A stretch of 64,000 nucleotides of DNA from Klebsiella pneumoniae (GCA_945873095.1 CAMCBU010000006.1:1-64000), one strand, 5' to 3'. Shown: positions 10,511 through 19,899, numbered from the stretch's first letter. The notes: generated by a model not told the origin, from the letters alone. Translations and numbers: made by a program.

Positions 10511-11055
10511 AGCGCGCAGCGAGATTGGCGGTATATTCTTTGACGATGGGCTGGCTCGCTCTGGCAACGCTCACCGGCTGCACGCGTCGCGACGCGAACG
10601 ATCGCGCGCAGTTCGAATCCGCTGATATCGGCTACTCTGCCTCGGGCATCGAGTTGATTCAAACGGATGCCGAGGGTCGCACTCGTTATCAACTCACCGC
10701 GAGTGAACTTGCGCAAGATCCGCGCTCGCGGGCGATGCGTCTCGCATCCGTCGATCTGCGGATGCAGACCGACGATCACGCCTGGCAGGCTACCGCCCGC
10801 ACCGCGACCCTCTCAGCCGATGCGCGCAAGCTCGCCTTGCGCGACCGAGTACGACTCGAGTCCTCGGGGCAGCCCGCAGTGCGTTTACGCACCGACGCGC
10901 TGGATTACGACCTCTTGACCCGCCGCGCCCGCAGCCCGGGCTCCGCTCGCATCAATTTTGCGGCCGGCGAACTGACGGCCGATCGGATCGACATCGATCT
11001 TGAGCGACAGCGTATTTCTTTGGAAAGCAGCGTACATGGCCGCTTTGCGCGCTAG
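10507..11055 (+). CDS. lptC: LPS export protein LptC with lipoprotein-like signal
   Basis: Periplasmic bridge component that receives LPS from LptBFG and passes it to LptA. I place the start at GTG 10507 because it overlaps the kdsD stop (GTGA); the ORF-track start inside kdsD is a shadow. The 182-residue protein has a basic n-region (KRAAR), a hydrophobic stretch and LTGC at residues 22-25. The LptC beta fold follows (GYSASGIELIQTDAEGRTRYQLTA onward). LTGC fits a lipobox, whereas E. coli LptC has an uncleaved membrane anchor and no cysteine. Position between kdsD and lptA supports the name. Confidence 0.85.
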   Translation: MKRAARLAVYSLTMGWLALATLTGCTRRDANDRAQFESADIGYSASGIELIQTDAEGRTRYQLTASELAQDPRSRAMRLASVDLRMQTDDHAWQATARTATLSADARKLALRDRVRLESSGQPAVRLRTDALDYDLLTRRARSPGSARINFAAGELTADRIDIDLERQRISLESSVHGRFAR

Positions 11056-11656
11056 CGCCCTGCTGATCAGCGGTTATCTGCTCTGCGTCGCGCCGCTCGC
11101 TTGGACGCAAAGCCCGGTGACTCCAGCCGCCCTGATCGTGCTCGATGCCGCCTCCTCGGAGCTGGACTATCGAACCAACACACTGCTCTTCCAAGATCTG
11201 CTCATCACGCAAGGCTCGACTCGCGTCAAAGCCGCTCGAGCGCGCTCGAGCGGCCTCGACTTCGCGGCCTCGAGTTGGACCTTGAGTGGCGGCGTGCAGC
11301 TTGAACTCGATGGTGGCGTCTTGAGCTCGGCCGATGCCACGGTGATCTTTCGTGACAACCGAGTGCTATCGGCGACGATCCGCGGCGAAAACACCGCCTT
11401 CGAGCAGCGACTGCGCAACGGCAATCGCGCCTCGGGCAAGGCGCGAGAAATTCTCTACGACGCAGCGACCGCGACCGTCATCTTGCAGGGTGACGCATTG
11501 CTGAGCGATGGTCGCAACGACATCCGCGGCGAAAAGCTCGTGTACGACCTGGCCGCTGAGCGTGTCAGCGCGGGCAATACGGCCTCGGGTGATCGGGTGC
11601 GCATCACCATCCGGCCGCCCGCGGACGCGAACCCCTCGGTGAGACCGCCGCGATGA
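11036..11656 (+). CDS. lptA: LPS transport periplasmic protein LptA
   Basis: Forms the beta-jellyroll filament that carries LPS across the periplasm. I start it at ATG 11036 (MAALRAS...), which gives a Sec signal peptide ending near APLAWTQ. The track start at 11000 adds an implausible leader. The OstA/LptA repeat pattern is visible ([31 protein letters not shown] and [21 protein letters not shown]). It overlaps lptC by 20 bases and lptB by four (ATGA). The N-terminal half is diverged from E. coli LptA, so some confidence comes from gene order. Confidence 0.88.
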   Translation: MAALRASALLISGYLLCVAPLAWTQSPVTPAALIVLDAASSELDYRTNTLLFQDLLITQGSTRVKAARARSSGLDFAASSWTLSGGVQLELDGGVLSSADATVIFRDNRVLSATIRGENTAFEQRLRNGNRASGKAREILYDAATATVILQGDALLSDGRNDIRGEKLVYDLAAERVSAGNTASGDRVRITIRPPADANPSVRPPR

Positions 11657-12378
11657 GTCGTCTGCATGCGGAACATCTGGCAAAAGCCTACGGCGTAAGA
11701 CCCATCGTGCGGGATCTCTCACTCGAAGTCGGCGCCGGCGACATCGTCGGTCTACTCGGACCGAACGGCGCCGGTAAAACGACGGCGTTCTACATGATCG
11801 TGGGTCTCGTCGCGGCGGACGCGGGTCGAATCCGCATTGACGATCGCGATCTCACCCACGAACCGATGCATCGGCGCGCCGCAGCCGGTATCGGCTACCT
11901 GCCGCAAGAGGCCTCGGTCTTTCGCAAGCTCAGCGTCATCGACAATGTCCGTGCGATTCTGGAGACACGCCACGATCTCGATCGAGCGAGTCGCGCTGCA
12001 CGCCTCGAGCAGATACTCGCAGACCTGCGCATCACCCACGTACGCGACACTCGCGGAGCGGCGCTCTCGGGTGGTGAGCGTCGTCGCGTCGAGATCGCCC
12101 GGGCGCTCGCCGCCGAGCCGCGATTTTTGCTGCTCGACGAACCGTTCGCGGGCGTCGATCCGATCTCGGTGCTCGATATCCAGCGCATCATCCGCGAGCT
12201 CGCCGCGCGCGGCATCGGCATTCTGATCACCGATCACAACGTCCGCGAAACACTCGGTGTCTGCGATCGCTCCTGCATCATCGCCGACGGCACCGTCATC
12301 GCTGCCGGACCGGCGGCAGAAATCCTTGCCAATCCCCGAGTGCGTGAGGTGTACTTGGGCGACACCTTCCGCCTCTAA
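11653..12378 (+). CDS. lptB: LPS export ABC transporter ATP-binding protein LptB
   Basis: Cytoplasmic ATPase that powers LPS extraction by LptFG. All ABC motifs are present: Walker [10 protein letters not shown] near residue 37, signature LSGGERRR near 139, Walker [15 protein letters not shown] near 158 and a switch histidine in [10 protein letters not shown]. It is 241 residues long, normal for the family. It is coupled to lptA by ATGA and lies 24 bases upstream of rpoN, the standard order. lptF and lptG are not in this window. Confidence 0.97.
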   Translation: MSRLHAEHLAKAYGVRPIVRDLSLEVGAGDIVGLLGPNGAGKTTAFYMIVGLVAADAGRIRIDDRDLTHEPMHRRAAAGIGYLPQEASVFRKLSVIDNVRAILETRHDLDRASRAARLEQILADLRITHVRDTRGAALSGGERRRVEIARALAAEPRFLLLDEPFAGVDPISVLDIQRIIRELAARGIGILITDHNVRETLGVCDRSCIIADGTVIAAGPAAEILANPRVREVYLGDTFRL

Positions 12379-12402
12379 TTCTCGGTAAGGGGCGTAACGG
12401 CG

Positions 12403-13842
12403 ATGCTCAAACAGTCCCTGCAACTCAAGCTGGGTCAGTCTCTGACCATGACGCCGCAATTGCAGCAGGCGATTCGCCTGCTGCAGATGCCGACACTCGA
12501 GTTGCAGGCGCACATCAATGAAATGCTCGAGACCAACGTCATGCTCGAGCAAGAGGAGCCCGAGGACGAGGTCGAGCTCACCGCCAACTTCACCGTCTCC
12601 GAACCGACCGAATCCATCGAGACGACCGAACCGGTCGAGGTCGAGGTTGTCGATCAACCCTGGGCTGATCAAGCGGGCACCGGCAGTGATGGCGCGCGCG
12701 CCGAAGACGATGAGGACCGAGCCCGTGAGTTCGCTGACGAGCGCGAGCAAAGCTTGCGCGACCACCTGCTTGGACAACTCGAGCTCGCGCGGCTCTCCGA
12801 TACCGATCTAACCGTTGCAACCACCATCGTCGATACACTGAACGACGACGGTTATCTCACCGAAACACTCGCCGACATCGCTGCGACGCTGCGCCCCGAT
12901 CTCGAGTGGGACGAGGAGGAGATCGAGCGCGTGCTGATGCTCGTGCAGACGCTCGATCCGATCGGCGTGGCGGCGCGCAATCTTGCCGAGTGCCTCTCGT
13001 TGCAATTGGCCCAGCTGGCTGCGGACACACCCGGCCTCCCGCTCGCACGACGGATCGCCGAGCGACATCTCGATCTACTCGCCCTGCGCGATCACGGACC
13101 CTTGCGCCGGGCCATCGAGAGCATGCAGGGCGCGGACGAGGAGCTGCTCGAAGTTGCGATCGCGCTGGTGCGTAGTTGTCATCCGCGACCCGGCGCCATC
13201 GTCAGCTCGACGCGTGCGGAGTACGTCGTGCCCGACGTCTTCGTACGTCGTACGAGTCGCGGTTGGACGGTGGAACTCGCACCCGGCACCCTGCCGCGTA
13301 TCCGCGTCAACCAGAGCTACGCTGGCATGCTGGGGCGCGGCGGCGCCCACACCATGCTACGCACGCAATTGCAGGAGGCGCGCTGGTTGCTCAAGAGCCT
13401 CGAGATCCGCAACGACACGCTACTCAAGGTCGCGCGCGCCATCGTCGAGCGGCAAACGGAATTCTTGGCGCAGGGCGAGGAGCACATGCGCCCGATGATC
13501 CTCAAGGACATCGCCTCGGCGATCGAGATGCACGAATCGACGATCTCGCGCGTCACGTCCGGTAAATACATGCACACCTCTCGCGGCGTCTTCGAGTTGC
13601 GGTATTTCTTCTCGAGCCAAGTCGAGGGCGACGATGGCCAGGGAACATCGTCCACGGCGATACGGGCGAAAATCCGCAAACTGATCCGCGACGAGGACCC
13701 GGCGCAACCGCTCTCCGACAATCGTCTGGCCGAATTGCTCTCGAATGAGGGAATACCGGTGGCGCGAAGAACCGTGGCGAAGTACCGTGAGAGCCTCGGT
13801 ATCGCCTCGTCTGCCGACCGCAAACGGGGCGGAGCACGCTAA
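12403..13842 (+). CDS. rpoN: RNA polymerase sigma-54 factor RpoN
   Basis: Alternative sigma factor that recognises GG/GC (-24/-12) promoters and needs AAA+ activators. The N-terminal Gln/Leu-rich activator-interaction region (MLKQSLQLKLGQSLTMTPQL) is intact. An acidic linker covers about residues 45-110. The core-binding and DNA-binding domains follow, with an HTH around MHESTISRVTSGKYM. The RpoN box ARRTVAKYRE is at residues 454-463. Length 479 is normal. A GGGG-containing ribosome site lies just upstream. hpf follows, but the usual ptsN does not. Confidence 0.97.
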   Translation: MLKQSLQLKLGQSLTMTPQLQQAIRLLQMPTLELQAHINEMLETNVMLEQEEPEDEVELTANFTVSEPTESIETTEPVEVEVVDQPWADQAGTGSDGARAEDDEDRAREFADEREQSLRDHLLGQLELARLSDTDLTVATTIVDTLNDDGYLTETLADIAATLRPDLEWDEEEIERVLMLVQTLDPIGVAARNLAECLSLQLAQLAADTPGLPLARRIAERHLDLLALRDHGPLRRAIESMQGADEELLEVAIALVRSCHPRPGAIVSSTRAEYVVPDVFVRRTSRGWTVELAPGTLPRIRVNQSYAGMLGRGGAHTMLRTQLQEARWLLKSLEIRNDTLLKVARAIVERQTEFLAQGEEHMRPMILKDIASAIEMHESTISRVTSGKYMHTSRGVFELRYFFSSQVEGDDGQGTSSTAIRAKIRKLIRDEDPAQPLSDNRLAELLSNEGIPVARRTVAKYRESLGIASSADRKRGGAR

Positions 13843-13868
13843 TCTCGGACCCAAACGAGGAGACGATC

Positions 13869-14186
13869 ATGCAAATTTCCGTCACTGGTCATCACGTGGA
13901 AGTCACCGACGCCCTGCGCGAGTACATCCACAAGAAAATGGATCGTATCGTCCGGCACTTCGATCAACTGATGGATGTGCACTACGTGATCTCGGTCGAG
14001 AAATTGCGGCACAAGGCCGAGGCGACGCTGAAGGTTCGCGGCGGCGACCTCCACGCCGACGCCGAAGACGCCAATATGTACGCCGCCATCGACGCGCTTG
14101 CCGACAAGCTCGACCGGCTGGTCAAGAAGCGCAAGGAAAAAATCACGGATCATCATGCCGAGGAAGGCCGCCGCGCGCGGCAGTGA
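13869..14186 (+). CDS. hpf: Ribosome hibernation-promoting factor (short HPF)
   Basis: Binds the 30S decoding region in slow growth and helps form inactive 100S ribosomes. The 105-residue protein matches the short HPF/YfiA fold: MQISVTGHHVEVTDALREYI at the start and the conserved YAAIDALADKLDRLVKKRKEK helix. It lacks the long-type dimerisation domain, so short HPF (needing RMF-like help) is expected. GAGGAGA is a good ribosome site eight bases upstream. It sits between rpoN and rapZ. Confidence 0.94.
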   Translation: MQISVTGHHVEVTDALREYIHKKMDRIVRHFDQLMDVHYVISVEKLRHKAEATLKVRGGDLHADAEDANMYAAIDALADKLDRLVKKRKEKITDHHAEEGRRARQ

Positions 14187-14189
14187 AGC

Positions 14190-15077
14190 ATGCCGCAGGC
14201 GACCCGCATCATCCTCGTGAGCGGCCTCTCGGGGGCCGGCAAGAGCGTCGTGCTGCACGCCCTCGAGGACCTCGGTTATTACTGCGTCGACAACCTGCCC
14301 ACCTCGATACTCGAGTCCTTCGTCGGACACGCGCTGCGTGCCGGCGATAACGAGGCTTATCAGCATTTGGCTATCGGTATCGATGCGCGCGACTCGGATA
14401 TCGGGCTGAGCGATATCGGTGACACCATCTCGCAGCTGCGTCGCAGTGGTTTGCGTTGCGAGTTGCTCGCTGTGCTCGCAACGGATGCAGAGTTGCTGCG
14501 TCGCTACGGCGAAACCAAGCGTCGTCATCCGCTCGCCAGAGTGGGACGTAGTCTGCAGGAGGCGATCGCAGCCGAGCGCGAACTACTCGACCCGTTGATC
14601 CAATCAGCCGATCTCGTTATCGATACCACCCACATGGGCGTGCACGACCTGCGTGAGGTGGTCGGTCAAAGAATCGATCGACGACGCGCTTCGCAGCTAT
14701 CGGTCACACTCGTGTCGTTCGGCTTCAAGCACGGTGTGCCGGGCGACTGCGATTTCGTCTTCGATGCCCGCACTCTGCCGAACCCCTACTGGAACATCGC
14801 CTTGCGACCGTTCAGCGGGCTCGATCCCGAGATCATCCGGTTTCTCGATGCGCAGCCGGCGGTGACGGCCTTCCTCGATGATCTCGAGCGCTATGTCAGC
14901 GCGCGCATCGATGAGCATCAGGCGGCAAACCGTCGGTATCTGACCATCGGCATCGGTTGCACCGGCGGACAGCACCGCTCGGTCTATCTGCTCGAGCGGC
15001 TACGCGAACGACTCGTGACGCGGCTGCCGGGGCTCGCCGTCCGGCATGCCTCGCTCTCGCAGGCGAAGCGAACATGA
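14190..15077 (+). CDS. rapZ: RNase adapter protein RapZ
   Basis: P-loop protein that in E. coli binds the small RNA GlmZ and guides RNase E to it, controlling glucosamine-6-phosphate synthase. Walker A GLSGAGKS lies at residues 12-19. The family motif DLGYYCVDNLP follows, and the C-terminal sensing domain contains GCTGGQHRSVYL. Length 295 is close to the family norm. It starts three bases after hpf, with ptsN missing between them, and overlaps mgtE by four bases (ATGA). Whether a GlmZ-type RNA exists here cannot be seen. Confidence 0.95.
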   Translation: MPQATRIILVSGLSGAGKSVVLHALEDLGYYCVDNLPTSILESFVGHALRAGDNEAYQHLAIGIDARDSDIGLSDIGDTISQLRRSGLRCELLAVLATDAELLRRYGETKRRHPLARVGRSLQEAIAAERELLDPLIQSADLVIDTTHMGVHDLREVVGQRIDRRRASQLSVTLVSFGFKHGVPGDCDFVFDARTLPNPYWNIALRPFSGLDPEIIRFLDAQPAVTAFLDDLERYVSARIDEHQAANRRYLTIGIGCTGGQHRSVYLLERLRERLVTRLPGLAVRHASLSQAKRT

Positions 15078-16423
15078 GCGATCCCTCGCGCAAGGAATTG
15101 CAGCTCGAAGCGTTACGAGCCGCGCTCGATGGTGGGGCGCTGCGCCCCGCGCAGCGGATGCTCACGGGTTTGCATCCCGCTGAGATCGCGCTGCTGCTCG
15201 AATCGGTCCCACCCCGCCAGCGCGAGCTGGTGTGGAACATGGTCGATCCGGAGCTCGAGGGCGATGTGCTGCTCGAGCTCAGCGAGGGTGTCCGACAAGA
15301 GCTCATCGAGGAGATGGACACCGAAGAGCTGGTCGCGGCAGCCGAGGGCATGGAGGTCGACGATCTCGCCGATCTCGTGCGCGAACTGCCCGAGACCGTC
15401 ACCATGCAGGTGTTGCGATCGATGGATCAACGCGATCGCGAGCGTCTTCGCAACGTGCTTTCTTGGCCCGAGGACAGCGCCGGCGGTCTGATGAACACCG
15501 ACACGGTGAGCGTGCGTCCGGACGTCTCCCTCGAGGTGGTGCTGCGCTATCTACGCATGCGCGGCGAGTTACCGTCGCGCACCGATAGTCTCTTCGTCGT
15601 CGATCGCGACGATCGCTATCTCGGCACGATCTCGCTCACTCGCATCATCACAGGCGATCCGCAGGACACCGTCGGCGACAGCCTCGATACCGAGGCCCCG
15701 CGCATCGAACCGGAAATGCCTGCCCACGATGTCGCACAACTCTTCCAGGAGCGCGATCTCGTCTCGGCCGCCGTGGTCGACACGAGCGGCAGCTTGCTCG
15801 GTCGTATCACCATCGACGACGTCGTCGACGTCATCCGCGAAGAAGCCGCCCACGAAGTCATGTCGATGGCGGGCCTCAAAGACGAGGAAGACCTCTTCGC
15901 CGGGATCGTACCCTCGACCCGTCGTCGCCTGCTCTGGCTCGGGATCAATCTGCTCACCGCCTTCTTGGCAGCTGCGGTCGTCAAGAATTTCGAAGCCACC
16001 ATCGAGAAAGTGGCGGCGCTCGCCGCCTTGTTGCCCATCGTCGCTTCGATGGGCGGTATCGCGGGCACGCAGACCGTGACGCTACTGATCCGCGGCTTGG
16101 CGCTGGGTCAGGTGCAGTGGTCAAACGCCCGCTGGCTGTTGTTCAAAGAAATTGCGGTCGGTGGACTGAACGGTCTGATCTGGGCCGCCGTCGTCGGCGC
16201 CGTCACCGTGGTGTGGTTCGGCACTTGGCAGATCGCCGGCATCATCGCGGCCGCCATGCTCATCAATCTGCTGGCAGCCGCCGCAGTCGGCGTATTGGTG
16301 CCCCTCGCGTTACGCCGACTCGACATCGACCCCGCTCTATCCGCGGGCGTCATTCTCACGACCTTCACCGACTGCATCGGCTTTGCGACCTTGCTCGGGC
16401 TCGGTGCGATCTTCCTGACTTGA
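15074..16423 (+). CDS. mgtE: Magnesium transporter MgtE
   Basis: Inner-membrane Mg2+ channel gated by cytoplasmic Mg2+. The ATG at 15074 overlaps the rapZ stop; the longer track ORF runs back into rapZ and is a shadow. An N-terminal acidic helical domain spans residues ~1-125 (HPAEIALLLESVPPRQR). Two CBS domains follow to ~250. The last 170 residues hold five membrane helices with the conserved pore region ASMGGIAGTQTV and TDCIGFATLLGLG. Length 449 is typical. It ends 24 bases from the convergent pirin gene. Confidence 0.95.
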   Translation: MSDPSRKELQLEALRAALDGGALRPAQRMLTGLHPAEIALLLESVPPRQRELVWNMVDPELEGDVLLELSEGVRQELIEEMDTEELVAAAEGMEVDDLADLVRELPETVTMQVLRSMDQRDRERLRNVLSWPEDSAGGLMNTDTVSVRPDVSLEVVLRYLRMRGELPSRTDSLFVVDRDDRYLGTISLTRIITGDPQDTVGDSLDTEAPRIEPEMPAHDVAQLFQERDLVSAAVVDTSGSLLGRITIDDVVDVIREEAAHEVMSMAGLKDEEDLFAGIVPSTRRRLLWLGINLLTAFLAAAVVKNFEATIEKVAALAALLPIVASMGGIAGTQTVTLLIRGLALGQVQWSNARWLLFKEIAVGGLNGLIWAAVVGAVTVVWFGTWQIAGIIAAAMLINLLAAAAVGVLVPLALRRLDIDPALSAGVILTTFTDCIGFATLLGLGAIFLT

Positions 16424-16447
16424 GTGGCGATCGATAAGCGCCAGAAT

Positions 16448-17314
16448 TCAGCGCGCGGCGACCAATCGACCCGTTTGGTAATCGCGTACCGCCTGTTCGA
16501 TTTCCTCGCGGGTGTTCATCACGAAAGGTCCGTGCTGCACGACGGGCTCACCGAGTGGTTTGGCCGAGAGCACCAGAAAACGACTCCCGTCTCGCGCTGC
16601 CGCAACCTGCAATCGCTCACCCTCGCCCAGAATACCGCCTTGACGCGCGCGTAACGCCGTTGCGCCGGTACCGACCTCGAGGGTGCCTTCGAAGACATAG
16701 AGATACGTGTGATGACCCGACGGTAGTCGCGCATCAAATAGAGCGCCGGGAGGCAGAGTGACATCCCAAAATTCCGGCGCCGTGCTCATGCCGGTGATGG
16801 GGCCATCGAGGATCACGTCGCCCCGCTGCCACCGACCCGCGATGACTTTGATCCGAAACCCGTCTGGCGTCTCGTGCACGGGAATCTCGCTCGCCTCGAG
16901 ATCGCGATACTCGGCCGGACACATCTTTTCTTTGGCAGGCAGATTGATCCACAGCTGGAAGCCGCGCATCAGCCCGCTCTCCTGCTGCGGCATCTCGGAG
17001 TGGATGATGCCGCGCCCAGCGGTCATCCACTGCACACCGCCCGCTTTCAAGTGACCACGATTGCCGAGGTGATCCTCGTGCAACATGTGCCCTGCGAGCA
17101 TATAGGTGACCGTCTGGAAACCGCGATGCGGATGCGCCGGAAAGCCGGCGATGTATTCGTTCGGTCGATCGCTTCCGAACTCATCGAGCATCAAGAACGG
17201 ATCGAGCCGCGCGAACGGCGACTGCCCGAGGCTGCGATACAGCGAGACACCGGCACCATCCGAGGTGCGCAGTGCCTCGATGACGCGTTGCAAGGGTTTG
17301 ATCGAGCCGGACAT
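16448..17314 (-). CDS. Pirin-family bicupin protein
   Basis: Cupin protein of the pirin family; bacterial members include the quercetin 2,3-dioxygenase YhhW, but roles vary. The metal-binding N-terminal cupin shows PHRGFQTVTYMLAG, EDHLGNRGHL and GIIHSEMP, providing the three His and one Glu ligands. The C-terminal half holds the second cupin (HHTYLYVFEGTLEVG). I start at ATG 17314, spaced seven bases from GAGG, rather than the TTG one codon earlier. It stands alone, convergent with mgtE. The physiological substrate cannot be inferred. Confidence 0.9.
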   Translation of the reverse strand: MSGSIKPLQRVIEALRTSDGAGVSLYRSLGQSPFARLDPFLMLDEFGSDRPNEYIAGFPAHPHRGFQTVTYMLAGHMLHEDHLGNRGHLKAGGVQWMTAGRGIIHSEMPQQESGLMRGFQLWINLPAKEKMCPAEYRDLEASEIPVHETPDGFRIKVIAGRWQRGDVILDGPITGMSTAPEFWDVTLPPGALFDARLPSGHHTYLYVFEGTLEVGTGATALRARQGGILGEGERLQVAAARDGSRFLVLSAKPLGEPVVQHGPFVMNTREEIEQAVRDYQTGRLVAAR

Positions 17315-17346
17315 CAAGCGACCTCGTTACCGACCCCGATCGCGAC

Positions 17347-17382
17347 GGATATGGGAACGGACATGGGAACGGACATGGAAAA
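17347..17382. repeat. Three tandem copies of a 12-bp unit
   Basis: GGATATGGGAAC, GGACATGGGAAC and GGACATGGAAAA follow each other in the 213-base gap between divergent pirin and ndh. The unit is a multiple of three and has no stop in some frames, but no gene covers it. The rest of the gap shows a weak CCCGATAGGG hairpin and no clear promoter. Confidence 0.75.
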
Positions 17383-17527
17383 GACAGCGCATCGCGCCTA
17401 TTAAAAATCACTCTCTCCCGATAGGGAAGCGCAAAACAGCCACTCGAAAGACATCACGGCGTCATCGCCGCTCCGGTAACATCCCGCGGCTAATGCTTTT
17501 GCTGCGCGGCTATTCGGACAGGTCAGG

Positions 17528-18850
17528 ATGACCCAAAACAAAAAGATTCCCCGTATCGTCGTCGTCGGCGGTGGCGCGGGCGGCCTCGAACTCGTCACTC
17601 GCCTCGGCGATAAACTCGGTCGCCGCGGTCGTGCCGACATCACGCTGATCGAACGCGGACGCACCCACTTCTGGAAGCCACATCTGCACGAGTTGGCTGC
17701 GGGCACCGTCGATCTCGACGTGCACGAGCTCGACTACCTCGCCCAGTCCCACTGGCACGGGTTCCGTTACCGCTACGGCGAGATGGTCGGGCTCGACCGC
17801 GACGTCAAACAAGTGCTGGTCGGCCCCGTCCACGATGAGAACGGCGATGAAATCGTGCCGGCCCGACGTATCGATTACGACGTTCTGGTGCTGGCGGTCG
17901 GCAGCAGCATCAATGATTTCGGCACACCGGGCGTGGTCGAACATGCCATCGCACTCGAGAGCACGCAGCAAGCCGATCGATTCCATCGCCGGCTCGTGAA
18001 TGCGTTTCTGCGCGCCCACTCACAGACGGCGCCGCTGCGCCCTGAGCAATTGAACGTGGCGATCGTTGGCGCTGGTGCGACTGGCGTGGAACTGGCAGCC
18101 GAACTGCACAACGCGACCCGTGAGCTCGTCTCCTTCAGTCTCGATAACATCGACCCGGACAAGCACATCCGCTTGCACTTGATCGAAGCGTCGCCGCGGA
18201 TCTTGCCGGCGTTGCCCGAGCGAATCTCGGCAGCGGCCCACAGCATGCTCGGCAAATTGGATGTGGAGGTACACACGAACGCACGCGTCGCCGAAGTGCT
18301 CCCCAAGGCCGTGCGCCTCGCCGACGGCAACATCATCGCGGCCGAAATGGTGGTTTGGGCAGCCGGTGTGAAAGCCGCGCCGTTCCTGCGCGATCTGGGC
18401 GTGACGGTCAATGCGCTCAACCAAATCGTCGTCGATGCCACGCTGCGCTCGCGCGACGATCCCGCCGTGTTCGCCATCGGCGATTGTGCGGCGGTGCAAT
18501 GGGCCGCTCACCCCGGCCGCAACGTGCCCCCGCGAGCGCAGGCCGCGCATCAGCAGGCGTCATACCTCATCAAATGGCTGCCGCGCATACTCGCAGGGCG
18601 CGAGCCGCGCCCTTGGCGCTATCGAGATTTCGGCTCGCTGGTATCGCTCGGTGAATACACGACCGTCGGTAACCTCATGGGGAATTTCGTCGGCGGCAAC
18701 ATCTGGCTGGAGGGACTCTTCGCCCGCTGGATGTATCTGTCGCTGTACAAGATGCACGAGTTCGCCTTGCACGGCTTCTGGAAGACGACGCTCAGTACGC
18801 TCGGCCGCCTGATCGCCGCGCAAACCGAGCCGCGCGTGAAACTGCACTGA
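17528..18850 (+). CDS. ndh: Type II NADH dehydrogenase
   Basis: Single-subunit, non-proton-pumping NADH:ubiquinone oxidoreductase on the cytoplasmic face of the membrane. FAD-binding RIVVVGGGAGGLELVTRL is near the N-terminus and the NADH-binding VAIVGAGATGVELAAEL near residue 180. The FAD-contact VFAIGDCAAV lies near residue 315. The C-terminal part contains the amphipathic membrane-association helices (GNIWLEGLFARWMYLSLYKMHEF). Length 440 fits the NDH-2 family. It is monocistronic, convergent with the phytase gene. Confidence 0.93.
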   Translation: MTQNKKIPRIVVVGGGAGGLELVTRLGDKLGRRGRADITLIERGRTHFWKPHLHELAAGTVDLDVHELDYLAQSHWHGFRYRYGEMVGLDRDVKQVLVGPVHDENGDEIVPARRIDYDVLVLAVGSSINDFGTPGVVEHAIALESTQQADRFHRRLVNAFLRAHSQTAPLRPEQLNVAIVGAGATGVELAAELHNATRELVSFSLDNIDPDKHIRLHLIEASPRILPALPERISAAAHSMLGKLDVEVHTNARVAEVLPKAVRLADGNIIAAEMVVWAAGVKAAPFLRDLGVTVNALNQIVVDATLRSRDDPAVFAIGDCAAVQWAAHPGRNVPPRAQAAHQQASYLIKWLPRILAGREPRPWRYRDFGSLVSLGEYTTVGNLMGNFVGGNIWLEGLFARWMYLSLYKMHEFALHGFWKTTLSTLGRLIAAQTEPRVKLH

Positions 18851-18864
18851 AACTCGGCACCGGG

Positions 18865-19899
18865 CTATTCGGCAGGGACCATCGCCGCGAGCAACTCGCC
18901 GAGGTCGTAGTAGTGGAAGGTGCGATCCGTGGACATCGCGACCAACAATCCGCCGGGAAAACCCGGTAGCGACTGCGGCGTGAGATCGATGCCGTCGGTT
19001 TCGAGTGCTGCGTAACGGATACGCCCGAGCAGTCGAGCCGTGGCCTCCAAAGAAAACACCCGCAGCGCACCGGCTTGTTGATCCGACACGAACAGCAACG
19101 AGGGCTTGCCGGGACGATGCATGACCGCGCTGCCCTCGTGATCGCGCGCAAAGCCCGTCAGACCGAACTGCGCCACCTCATCCTCGGCATCTTCGGCGCT
19201 GGGGTCCGCCAGATACTGACGAATGCCGAACGTCTCGTCGCTCGCAAAGACGTGTCCGCCAACGGCGTCAACGGACAAGGCTTCGATTTCCTTAACTCCG
19301 CTCCATTGACCGAACGCGCGGGAGAAAACGCCACGTAAAGTACCCGTACCGTCGTCGACCAAGCGGTACTGATGCAGGTAACCATCGCGAGGCGCAAATC
19401 GATCGGAACGACTCACGATGGCAAAAGTGGCGCCGTCACTCGCTCGCGTATAGGCCGCAACGCCCATGACATCACGGGCCCGCTCACCGACGAAGACCGG
19501 GATGCCGCCTGCATCGACAGGCGCGAAATCCGGCAGACGATATGCCCGCAAACGGTGCGCGAAACGCTCGGCGACCAGCGCCACATCGACACGTCGACCC
19601 GCCAGCACGACTCCGCGTGCGATGTCGACATTGTTGGGACGCGCCAGACCACGCACGACCAGCGCCGATCGGATCCGACCGTCGAGGCCGAATACGTACA
19701 GCGCACCGTCGATATCCTTATCGGTGCCCAGGATCAGGCTCTGCGCCGGATCGTCGGGGTGAATCCAGATCGCCGGATCGTCGGTGTCGTGTCGTACCGG
19801 TTCGGTGACGATGCGAGGTTGCACCACGCGCTCGGCCGCCGTCAAAGGAGTGGCGATGAGCGACAGCAGCAGAAACCACAAATTCGATTGCACGCGCAT
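18865..19899 (-). CDS. Beta-propeller phytase (3-phytase)
   Basis: Secreted calcium-dependent phosphatase that releases phosphate from phytate. It has a signal peptide ending IATPLTAAE. The family motif DDPAIWIHPDDPAQSLILGTD is near residue 40. Repeated propeller blades contain RPNNVDI, SDRFAPRDGYLHQYRL, GGHVFASDE, DHEGSAV and LLFVSDQQ. Length (344) is normal for the family. It lies 22 bases downstream of a PhoD-type phosphatase gene on the same strand, which suggests shared phosphorus scavenging. No Pho box is obvious between them. Confidence 0.88.
   Translation of the reverse strand: MRVQSNLWFLLLSLIATPLTAAERVVQPRIVTEPVRHDTDDPAIWIHPDDPAQSLILGTDKDIDGALYVFGLDGRIRSALVVRGLARPNNVDIARGVVLAGRRVDVALVAERFAHRLRAYRLPDFAPVDAGGIPVFVGERARDVMGVAAYTRASDGATFAIVSRSDRFAPRDGYLHQYRLVDDGTGTLRGVFSRAFGQWSGVKEIEALSVDAVGGHVFASDETFGIRQYLADPSAEDAEDEVAQFGLTGFARDHEGSAVMHRPGKPSLLFVSDQQAGALRVFSLEATARLLGRIRYAALETDGIDLTPQSLPGFPGGLLVAMSTDRTFHYYDLGELLAAMVPAE

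Noticed and set aside
17347-17382. Short tandem repeat as a CRISPR or attachment site
   Set aside because: The units are 12 bp, contiguous and without spacers, and no cas or integrase gene is near.
17315-17527. Possible minus-strand terminator CCCTATCGGG-AGAGAGTGATTTTT
   Set aside because: The stem is weak, the T run is remote, and no minus-strand gene ends there.
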